64,000 bases of DNA from Leucobacter viscericola (lineage in GTDB: Bacteria; Actinomycetota; Actinomycetes; Actinomycetales; Microbacteriaceae): NCBI RefSeq assembly GCF_011299575.1, contig NZ_CP049863.1, positions 1,426,001-1,490,000 of the forward strand. The letters are read 5' to 3'. Under the pieces are notes generated by a model, which saw nothing but the letters and a program-made list of their open reading frames with translations, was not told where the DNA came from and ran no database searches. This document shows positions 41,747-48,886 of the stretch, piece after piece (within the stretch, counting starts at the first letter, position 1; each line of letters begins with the position of its first letter). A program made the translations under genes and the position numbers.

Positions 41747-42814
41747 CTAAGCCTTACGGTACTCCGCCATAATCGGGCATTCGAAGGGATCCCTTGCAGC
41801 CAGGCCAACTCGGTTCAGATAGTCGATCACAATCCCGTACGACTTCCAGATCGTGGTCTCGGTGTAGGGCACATTCAAGGTCGAGCAGTGCTCGATCACA
41901 ATCTCGCGAGCCTTCGCGAGGTGTGGCCGGGGCATGCTCGGGAAGAGGTGGTGCTCGATCTGGTAGTTCAGGCCGCCCATAAACCAGGTTGCGGCCCAGC
42001 CACCGGATACGTTGCGCGACGTGCGCACCTGCTTCGAGAAGAAGTCGAGGCGGGCGCCCTTCGCGAGAACCGGCATACCCTTGTGGTTTGGCGCGAACGA
42101 TGCACCCATGTACACACCAAACACCGCGAGCTGTACTCCCACAAACGCGAACGCCATGCCGAGGGGCAAAAACAGGAACACGGGAGTGAGGTAGAGCGCA
42201 AAGCGGGCGAGGATCATTGCGATCTCGTACCAGCGCTTTTTCACGGGACCGGTCGAGAACAGGTGCTTCAGGCTGAGGTAGTGCAGGTTCAGGCCCTCAA
42301 GTGTCAGCAGCGGGAAGAACAACCAGCCCTGCTTGCGGGTAATCAGCCGAATGATGCCACGAGACTTGGCGGCGTCCTCTTCCAAGAACGAGATGGTGTC
42401 GACATCGATGTCGGGGTCTTTACCCACCATGTTCGGGTTCGAGTGGTGCCTGGTGTGCTTAGAATCCCACCACGAGTAGCTCATGCCGATGGATCCGGCG
42501 AGGATCCGCGCCAGCCGATCATTAGCGGGACCGAGCGGCATGATCTGGCGGTGGGCCGCCTCGTGCGTTAGAAACGCAATCTGCGTGAAGATGATCCCGA
42601 GCGCACCAGCGATGAGCAGCTGGAACCAGCTGTTGCCGAGAAGCACAAACCCGGTGATCGAACCGCCAAGGGCGACAGCGATCAACACGGCAACGAAGGT
42701 GTAGAACCAGGGAGTGCGCCGTAGTAGGCCGCTTTCACGGATAGTCTGGGCGATCTCGGTGTAAGCGCGCGTCATCTTGGGAAACGTGTCGCTGGTGGCG
42801 TAGGTCTGACGCAA
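41747..42814 (-). CDS. Membrane fatty acid (acyl-CoA type) desaturase
   Basis: 355 residues from a TTG at 42814; no clear ribosome site, and the frame stays open about 40 codons further upstream without a standard start, so the N-terminus is uncertain. The three histidine boxes are visible: 'HEAAHR', 'HTRHH' and 'QIEHHLFP', the last typical of front-end or linoleoyl-CoA-like desaturases. Two pairs of membrane helices lie between them ('FVAVLIAVALGGSITGFVLLG', 'LTPVFLFLPLGMAFAFVGV'). It inserts a double bond in membrane fatty acyl chains, using diiron and O2. An 18-bp palindrome lies upstream. Confidence 0.85.
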   Translation of the reverse strand: MRQTYATSDTFPKMTRAYTEIAQTIRESGLLRRTPWFYTFVAVLIAVALGGSITGFVLLGNSWFQLLIAGALGIIFTQIAFLTHEAAHRQIMPLGPANDRLARILAGSIGMSYSWWDSKHTRHHSNPNMVGKDPDIDVDTISFLEEDAAKSRGIIRLITRKQGWLFFPLLTLEGLNLHYLSLKHLFSTGPVKKRWYEIAMILARFALYLTPVFLFLPLGMAFAFVGVQLAVFGVYMGASFAPNHKGMPVLAKGARLDFFSKQVRTSRNVSGGWAATWFMGGLNYQIEHHLFPSMPRPHLAKAREIVIEHCSTLNVPYTETTIWKSYGIVIDYLNRVGLAARDPFECPIMAEYRKA

Positions 42815-42904
42815 CGGACCAAGGTGCGAAGCTGGAGTCGACGGGGTGACAGTTGAAGGAACGATGATGACGTCCTCGTCTTTTACAGAAACACTTCGAT
42901 GTTT

Positions 42905-42922
42905 CTTGGCTGTACAGCCAAG
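42905..42922. promoter_or_regulatory. Perfect 18-bp palindrome upstream of the desaturase
   Basis: CTTGGCTGTACAGCCAAG is fully self-complementary with no loop, so a dimeric repressor site is more likely than a terminator. It lies about 90 bp before the desaturase reading frame. The regulator is unknown; the nearby MocR protein is a candidate but such proteins usually bind direct repeats. Confidence 0.5.
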
Positions 42923-42989
42923 GGCAGAGGCGCCGATCGCTAACTCCAGGGTAAGCCTCGCACCATACCGGCAGCTGTATACATCGATA

Positions 42990-44429
42990 TTAGACCTGTG
43001 AAACCCCCATCACGGCCGCGATCCTCTCCACTCCCTGCAACGTGCGCGAGACCGATTCGGCGCCGTACCCGACAATGATGCCATCGGGTCCGCCCTCGTC
43101 AGCAAGACTCTGCACCTGGCCGACGAGCACCCCACGTTTCTCTAGCTGCGCGACGACCTCTAACCCAGTTTTCCCGGGGGCAAGCGGGATCACCACATGC
43201 AGGCCACCGGCAGCACCGGTCACCGTGAGCCCGAGCTTCGTGCACTCGGCAAGCAGCAGTTCGCGTCGATGCCGGTATTCACGTCTGGTGCGGCCCACCT
43301 CTCGGCGAAAACCTCCGCCGCTCAAAAAGGCGGCGAGCGCCCGCTGAATCATCGCAGACACCGCCTCGCCCAGATCTTGTCTCGCTCGAAAAACCGCGGC
43401 CCGCAGCGCTTCAGCGTGCTGGCCTCGTCCCAGAACGATGGCTCCGCAGCGCAGGGAAGGCGAGAGCACTTTGTTGAGTGTCGTGACGTAGATCACGGCT
43501 CCGCCCCGATCCAGCGAAGCCATCGCCGGTAACACGGCGCCGTCGTGGCGAAACTCGCTGTCGTAATCGTCCTCGATCACATACGCACCGGTCTCTTCTG
43601 CCCAGCTCAGGATCGCGTGCCGCTCGACAGCGGGAATCCGCCCACCGAGCGGGTACTGGTGACTCGGTGTCACCATAACGGCATCAATCGTGTCAACTGC
43701 GGCGAGCGCGCGCAGACCAGCTGCTGTCACGCCGTCGTCCCCGACCGGAATGGGCACGAGTGTGGCTCCCGCCCGCCGCAGCGCCCACGCCCCCTCAATG
43801 TATCCGGGATCCTCCACCGCAATCCGGGGCTCACGGCCTCGCAGCTCCCGGAGCGCAAGGGCAATAATCGCGAGCGCCTCAGAGGTTCCGGTGGTGACCA
43901 CGGCGTCTTCGGCATCGCAGTCGATGCCCCGGCTTCGCCGAGCCTGATCCGCAATAGCCCGCCGCAGTGCAGGTTCGCCGCGTGAATCGGGCGCATCCGA
44001 CCGCCAGGGTTCTCGGGCCGCCGCGGTGAGCGCACGCACCCACTCCCTCGGAGGTGAGGGCGGCGTGTAGGGCCGACCGGGGCGCAGGTCGATCGGCGGG
44101 GTACTTGTGGCGGCCTCACTGGCCGCTTCAGGATCGCGCTCAACCGCGACAGCAGTCGGTTCGACGACCCAGTCCGGCAGCTCCTCGACAACCCGTGTGC
44201 CCGATCCCTGCTGGCTCTCGAGGTACCCCTCACCCACCAGCCGCTCGTAAGCACTCACCACGACTGACCGTGAGACCAGCAGCGTCTCGGCGAGCAGGCG
44301 ACTGGGTGGCAGACTCTCACCGGGCCGTGTTGCTCCGCTCAGGATCAGCTCGCGCAAGTTGTGGGTGAGCTGGTCGGAGAGTGGTGTCGGCGATCCACGA
44401 TCCACAACAAGCTGCGGGAACTGTTCCAC
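42990..44429 (-). CDS. MocR-type regulator (GntR helix-turn-helix fused to aminotransferase domain)
   Basis: 479 residues from the GTG at 44429 (CAGGGGG before it). N-terminal winged helix of the GntR type: 'PLSDQLTHNLRELILSGATRPGESLPPSRLLAETLLVSRSVVVSAYERLVGEGYL'. The rest is a fold-type I PLP domain with 'VMVTPSHQYPLGGRIP', 'IEDDYDSEFRHDG' and the PLP lysine in 'YVTTLNKVLSPSLRCG'. MocR proteins sense PLP or amino-compounds. It is divergent from a pyridoxamine-phosphate-oxidase-family gene, suggesting control of that gene in response to a vitamin B6 or amine signal, as in PdxR systems. Confidence 0.85.
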   Translation of the reverse strand: MEQFPQLVVDRGSPTPLSDQLTHNLRELILSGATRPGESLPPSRLLAETLLVSRSVVVSAYERLVGEGYLESQQGSGTRVVEELPDWVVEPTAVAVERDPEAASEAATSTPPIDLRPGRPYTPPSPPREWVRALTAAAREPWRSDAPDSRGEPALRRAIADQARRSRGIDCDAEDAVVTTGTSEALAIIALALRELRGREPRIAVEDPGYIEGAWALRRAGATLVPIPVGDDGVTAAGLRALAAVDTIDAVMVTPSHQYPLGGRIPAVERHAILSWAEETGAYVIEDDYDSEFRHDGAVLPAMASLDRGGAVIYVTTLNKVLSPSLRCGAIVLGRGQHAEALRAAVFRARQDLGEAVSAMIQRALAAFLSGGGFRREVGRTRREYRHRRELLLAECTKLGLTVTGAAGGLHVVIPLAPGKTGLEVVAQLEKRGVLVGQVQSLADEGGPDGIIVGYGAESVSRTLQGVERIAAVMGVSQV

Positions 44430-44565
44430 GCGCCACCCCCTGCCCTGCCACAATCCAAAATTGGTACGTCATTAGTTTAAAGATTTGGACTTATTCAAAG
44501 ACCTCTTGTGATCCTATCGTTGCTTCATCGACCCAGTTTTGGCGAGCCACTCAGAAAGGGCCACC

Positions 44566-45222
44566 ATGGAAACCGCAACCGCCCCACTCGTTCCCCAGCG
44601 CATGCCCGAGAAGATGTCGAGCGACTTCGCTGATTTTGAGGCGCTGTGCGCAAGCACAACCCTCGCTCACGTCGCCTACAGTGGCGACAGCGGCCCGCTC
44701 GTCTTTCCAACCGCGTTCGCACTTCTCGACGGACACCTCATGATCCACGGTTCGACCGGCTCCCGCTGGATGCGCCACCTCGACGGCGCCCAGGCATCCG
44801 TCGCCATCACCAAAATTAGCGGGCTCATGGTTGCGCGCAGCACCTTCGAGTCGTCGGTGCTGTATCGCAGTGCGGTGGTCTTCGGCACGTTCACGCGGGT
44901 CGGGGCGGATCGGCACGAAGATCTACTGAACCGACTGTCTGAGCGGCTGATTCCTGGTCGCACGGCAGAAACCCGAGGCTCGGCGCGCAAAGAGCTGGCA
45001 GCGACGATGCTGCTGGAGATGCCGCTCGATCGCTGGTCACTGCGCGTATCCGAGGGCTGGCCAGAAGATGAGGACGACGACATCGCGGGCGATGCCTGGG
45101 CGGGAGTGATCCGACTCGGCGACCCGGTGGCAACATCCGAGGCCGCGCCTGACCTGCGGGCGGGGATCCCTGAACCCGAGTCAGTGCGCGCTCTGGTGCG
45201 GTCCCCGCGCGGGATTGTGTAA
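44566..45222 (+). CDS. Pyridoxamine 5'-phosphate oxidase family protein
   Basis: 218 residues from the ATG at 44566 after AGAAAGGGCCACC. FMN-binding split-barrel: 'TLAHVAYSGDSGPLVFPTAFALLDGHLMIHGSTGSRWMRHLDG' and 'VARSTFESSVLYRSAVVFGTF'. This belongs to the 'PNPOx-like, putative' branch (Pyrid_ox_2), which is not proven to oxidise PNP; some bind F420, haem or flavin. Divergent from a MocR regulator, 136 bp apart, the usual arrangement for a regulated pair. Converges with the LysE-type gene, 19 bp apart. Confidence 0.8.
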   Translation: METATAPLVPQRMPEKMSSDFADFEALCASTTLAHVAYSGDSGPLVFPTAFALLDGHLMIHGSTGSRWMRHLDGAQASVAITKISGLMVARSTFESSVLYRSAVVFGTFTRVGADRHEDLLNRLSERLIPGRTAETRGSARKELAATMLLEMPLDRWSLRVSEGWPEDEDDDIAGDAWAGVIRLGDPVATSEAAPDLRAGIPEPESVRALVRSPRGIV

Positions 45223-45241
45223 TAGTCCCTGCAAGAACGCC

Positions 45242-45877
45242 TCAGTGCAAAAAGAGCAGCAGTCCGGCGACCGACATAAAAAGCACCCCGAAGATCGTGT
45301 TGAGCACCTTCTGACCACGCTCGCTCGAAACGTATCGCCTAAAAGGTCTGGCAGTCGCCGCGAAGAAGAACCACATGACGATCACATCGACGCCCACAAC
45401 GGTCAGGGTAATGAGGGTGTACTGCGGCAACAACGGTTCGTTGACCCGAATGAACTGCGGGAGAAACGCGAGAAAGAAAACAATGGCCTTCGGGTTGAGC
45501 AGGTTCACCCAGAACCCACGCCGCAGCATTGACCAGGCGCTCTCTCCCTGCTGCGCGGCCGCATCATCATCGCTCGTCTTTGCGGAGGGCTTCGACAGGA
45601 TCAGCCGGATCCCGAGATAGGCGAGGTAGGCGGCTCCCAGATAACGGATCCCGGTGAACAGCACCGGTGTCTGCGTGACGAGCACCCCAACACCCGCCGC
45701 AACGATCACGATGTGCACAAGCAGTGCGAGCTGTTGCCCGAGCACACCCCAGATCGACCGCCGCCACCCAACGGTGAGCGCGTTCGACATGGTGTTGATC
45801 GCGCCCGCTCCAGGAGTAAGGCTGATCACGACGGATGCCGTCAAGAGGGAAAACCACAGCGCAGGAGCCACCAGCAC
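45242..45877 (-). CDS. LysE/RhtB-type amino acid exporter
   Basis: 211 residues, GTG start. Six membrane helices in the LysE layout. Signature 'SVVISLTPGAGAINTMSNALTVGWRRSIWGVLGQQLALL' near the N-terminus (usual 'TPGPxxxxxxxxxxxxGxxxG') and 'RRGFWVNLLNPKAIVFFLAFLPQFI' in the middle. Central cytoplasmic loop is charged ('KPSAKTSDDDAAAQQGE'). It exports an amino acid or derivative; substrate unknown. Confidence 0.85.
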   Translation of the reverse strand: MLVAPALWFSLLTASVVISLTPGAGAINTMSNALTVGWRRSIWGVLGQQLALLVHIVIVAAGVGVLVTQTPVLFTGIRYLGAAYLAYLGIRLILSKPSAKTSDDDAAAQQGESAWSMLRRGFWVNLLNPKAIVFFLAFLPQFIRVNEPLLPQYTLITLTVVGVDVIVMWFFFAATARPFRRYVSSERGQKVLNTIFGVLFMSVAGLLLFLH

Positions 45878-46074
45878 AGCCTAACGGTTGAACTACTTCG
45901 TCGTGTTCCCGCTGCTACTTCACACCACAATTCGGCTACGTATTTACCCCGATGATTTCCGCTTATGTGTCATTTGCACTACGCAATTGGCCCCTGTCGC
46001 GGTGTGGAATAGAAACGTAGTCTTTTCTGTAGGGGTACCGCGGGCCATATCGGCCAGCGGAAAAGGGGCACATC

Positions 46075-46236
46075 ATGTATGAAGACGGCACACTCGCGGT
46101 CACCGGAGGAGCACTCACGATCCTCGGTATCGGCACCGGCCTGTGGTGGATCTTTGGCGGCATCGCAATTGCGGCGGGCCTCGGGATTCTCGCAGTTCGA
46201 CTCGTCGCCCAGCGGCGAGCTCGCGCAGCGGAATAG
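46075..46236 (+). CDS. 53-residue mini-protein: a near free-standing sortase sorting signal
   Basis: ATG at 46075 with AAAGGGG eight bases before it. Residues 1-6 are MYEDGT, residues 7-11 are LAVTG, then a glycine-rich hydrophobic helix (12-41) and a basic tail ending 'RRARAAE'. This equals the C-terminal signal (LAVTG/LASTG, helix, Arg) of the three anchored proteins in the window, but nothing precedes it. It has no separate signal peptide; the helix alone could insert with the N-terminus outside. Sortase cutting would leave a 10-residue peptide ending LAVT. It is 2 nt upstream of a hyaluronan-synthase-like gene. It may be a small anchor, acceptor or partner for the polysaccharide; this is inference. 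Confidence 0.8.
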   Translation: MYEDGTLAVTGGALTILGIGTGLWWIFGGIAIAAGLGILAVRLVAQRRARAAE

Positions 46237-46238
46237 CG

Positions 46239-47570
46239 ATGAACCGTCGCAGTGCGGGCCTCATCGTATTGGCGCTCGCACTCTTAGCGGTCGCTTTTCT
46301 CTGGTTAGAGGCCGGCACGATTCCCTGGTACGGGCTCACTCTGGTCTCACTCTTTGGCATCAAGATTGGCTTCTCTTGGCGCGCTATTGATCGCAAGGCA
46401 GCAACTGAACCGGAGATCGCACAGCTCGCGTCCTTCCGCGTCGGAACAGCGATCCCGGTCTACAACGAAGACCCAGAGCTGCTCGCGCGCTGCCTCGAGT
46501 CTCTGCTCGCCCAGACGCGTTTGCCCGAGTCAATCGCCGTCATCGATGACTGCTCAAACGACTCGGCCGCGATAGACGTTGCGCGCGCAATGAAACCGGC
46601 CTTCGAGGCCGCCGGGGTCCGGCTCCTGATTCGCCAAATGCCTGTCAATCGCGGCAAGCGCGAGGCCCTCATCACCGCGCTCGATATGCAGCCAGACATC
46701 GACACGATGCTCTGCGTTGATTCAGACACCGTACTGCTCGAGACGGCGGTCGAGCGCCTGCTACCGGCATTTCTCGACGACGACACTCACGCCGCGACCG
46801 GCCTTGTGCTCCCCCTCAACTTCGACAAGAACTTGCTGACCAGACTCACCGACGTGCGTTACGCCAACGCCTTTTTGTTCGAGCGCGCGGCCTACTCCTC
46901 GCTGGGTTCGGTGCTCTGCTGTTGCGGATCGCTCGCGATCTACCGCGCCGCGCTCATGCGAAAGTACCGCGATGATTTTCTTGGCCAGACTTTCCTTGGC
47001 CAACCCGCGGTGTTTGGTGACGACCGTCGGCTCACCAACTACGCGCTTCTTGAGGGGCAGGCGAAGTTCCAGTCAACCTCCGTGGCGTTCACCGCAGTTC
47101 CCGAACGGCTCGGCCACTACGCGCGCCAGCAGGTGCGCTGGTCAAAGTCCTTCTTCCGCGAGTCGATCTGGGCGGTCGGACACCTCCCCACGAAGCGCCC
47201 CGCCTTCTGGCTTTCAGCTGTAGAGCTCGCTTCGTGGGTGGTCTTCTCCCTCGCGCTCGTCATTTCATTGATCGTGATGCCCGTGGTGGTGGGTCAACTC
47301 CTTATTGTGCCTCTGCTGCTCTACGTCATGTTGCTCGCCTACGCCCGCTCGGCGCGCTATTTCGAAGTCACCGGGCTGCATCGCACCAAATCAGACGTGT
47401 TCATCGGCTTTGCGATCGCACCGCTCTACGGGGTGTTCCACGTCACCGTGCTGGTTTGGCTGCGTATCTATGCGCTGGCCACGCTCAATCGCGGCAGTTG
47501 GGGCACCCGTAAGCAGGTCGAAGTCCGAGCACATCAACCCATCATCCAAGCATCTTCAGGATCGGAATAA
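46239..47570 (+). CDS. Processive family 2 glycosyltransferase, hyaluronan-synthase-like
   Basis: 443 residues, ATG 2 nt after the mini-protein stop. Two N-terminal helices (about 5-48), a cytoplasmic GT-A domain, then about three membrane helices (322-430). Catalytic motifs: 'AIPVYNED' at 71, D161-S-D163, the acceptor-site 'FGDDRRLTNY' at 259-268, and 'QQVRW' at 297-301. These match processive GT2 enzymes (HasA, NodC, cellulose synthase), which polymerise and extrude a beta-linked polysaccharide. The partner UDP-glucose dehydrogenase suggests UDP-glucuronate as one substrate. The 'CCCGSLAIYR' segment differs slightly from typical 'CGPLAMYR'. Confidence 0.85.
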   Translation: MNRRSAGLIVLALALLAVAFLWLEAGTIPWYGLTLVSLFGIKIGFSWRAIDRKAATEPEIAQLASFRVGTAIPVYNEDPELLARCLESLLAQTRLPESIAVIDDCSNDSAAIDVARAMKPAFEAAGVRLLIRQMPVNRGKREALITALDMQPDIDTMLCVDSDTVLLETAVERLLPAFLDDDTHAATGLVLPLNFDKNLLTRLTDVRYANAFLFERAAYSSLGSVLCCCGSLAIYRAALMRKYRDDFLGQTFLGQPAVFGDDRRLTNYALLEGQAKFQSTSVAFTAVPERLGHYARQQVRWSKSFFRESIWAVGHLPTKRPAFWLSAVELASWVVFSLALVISLIVMPVVVGQLLIVPLLLYVMLLAYARSARYFEVTGLHRTKSDVFIGFAIAPLYGVFHVTVLVWLRIYALATLNRGSWGTRKQVEVRAHQPIIQASSGSE

Positions 47571-47572
47571 CC

Positions 47573-48886
47573 ATGCGCATCTCGGTCATCGGTTGCGGTC
47601 ACCTCGGCGCAGTCCACGCGGTTACCCTCGCGAGTTTGGGACACAGTGTCGTTGGCATTGACGTCTGCGAGGCGACGATTGCTTCCCTCAGCTCGGGACG
47701 ACCCACGTTTCTCGAACCGGGCCTCAGGGAGGGACTGCGGGATCAGCTTTCCTCTGGGCGCCTCACGTTTTCAACTGATGTGTCGCTTGCCCGCGGCGCA
47801 GACGCGCACTTCGTGTGTGTTGGTACACCCGCAAAAGCCGACGGCGAAGCCGACCTCGGCGCGCTTTTCGCGGCCGTCGACGCGCTCGCGCCCCTGCTGA
47901 CAGAGAACGACGTTCTGATCGGAAAGTCGACCGTACCTGTCGGCACCGCCCGCTTGGTTGCTGCGCGGGTACGCGCCGCCGTTGCGTGGAATCCCGAGTT
48001 CTTGAGAGAGGGAACCGCGATTGCAGATTCCTTGCGCCCCGATCGCATCATCATCGGTGCAGACACGGCGGCGGCTCAAGAACGAGTTGCTGCCGTGTAC
48101 AGTGGCCTCTCGGCAGCGGGCGTGCCGATCCTGCGCACCGGGCTCGAATCAGCCGAGTTGGCCAAAGCCGCGTCGAACGCGTTTCTCGCGCTACGTCTCA
48201 GCTACATCAACTCCCTCGCGCAGCTCTGCGAGGCAACGGGTGCAGACGTGCGTGAGCTCTCCGCGGCGATGGGATCAGATGCCCGGATCGGAAGCTCATA
48301 CTTCAACGCCGGTTTAGGCTACGGTGGCGGCTGCCTCCCAAAGGATCTCTCGGCGCTGCGGGCCCAAGCGCTGCACGCCGAGGCAATGGATCTCTTTCAC
48401 CTGCTCGACACGACGGCCCGAACGAACCAGACTGCGCTTCAGCGGGCCGCGGAACTCGTGCTGGGGGCGATCCTTCCCGGCGAAAAAATCGCGATTCTGG
48501 GGCTCACCTTCAAGCCCAATACCGATGATGTGCGGCAGTCACCCGCTCTCAACCTTGTCAGCCAGTTGGTTTCACACGGCCTCAGCGATTTCGCCTGCAC
48601 TGATCCGGCGCTCGTGGGCACGGCAGTCTCTCTGGCGACCGGGGTCTGCCAGGTGAGTGATCTCCACTCCGCGCTCGAGGGGGCAGCAGTGGTTGTGCTC
48701 GCCACCGAGTGGCCGGAGTACACCGCGGAGCGGGTCACACGGGGCTCACCCCGAGTGGTGCTGGATCTTCGGAACGCCCTGGATCCTGCGTCCGTTCGCG
48801 CGCAGGGATCGCAGTACATCGGACTGGGTCAGGGGCCGAGCCTGAGCCCGGCCCCCTCTCCAACCACGGTGCCGCAAACTACCTGA
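47573..48886 (+). CDS. UDP-glucose 6-dehydrogenase
   Basis: 437 residues, ATG 2 nt after the glycosyltransferase stop. It oxidises UDP-glucose to UDP-glucuronate with two NAD+. Visible: NAD site 'GCGHLG' (7-12), 'CVGTPAKADGEADL', 'VGTARLVA', 'WNPEFLREG' (139-147), Lys198 in 'ELAKAASNAF', and the catalytic Cys254 in 'GYGGGCLPKD'. The tail ('SLSPAPSPTTVPQTT') extends beyond the usual end. UDP-mannose-type relatives differ mainly in substrate, so UDP-ManNAc is possible. Its 3' end overlaps the opposite M1 peptidase gene by 8 bp. Confidence 0.85.
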   Translation: MRISVIGCGHLGAVHAVTLASLGHSVVGIDVCEATIASLSSGRPTFLEPGLREGLRDQLSSGRLTFSTDVSLARGADAHFVCVGTPAKADGEADLGALFAAVDALAPLLTENDVLIGKSTVPVGTARLVAARVRAAVAWNPEFLREGTAIADSLRPDRIIIGADTAAAQERVAAVYSGLSAAGVPILRTGLESAELAKAASNAFLALRLSYINSLAQLCEATGADVRELSAAMGSDARIGSSYFNAGLGYGGGCLPKDLSALRAQALHAEAMDLFHLLDTTARTNQTALQRAAELVLGAILPGEKIAILGLTFKPNTDDVRQSPALNLVSQLVSHGLSDFACTDPALVGTAVSLATGVCQVSDLHSALEGAAVVVLATEWPEYTAERVTRGSPRVVLDLRNALDPASVRAQGSQYIGLGQGPSLSPAPSPTTVPQTT

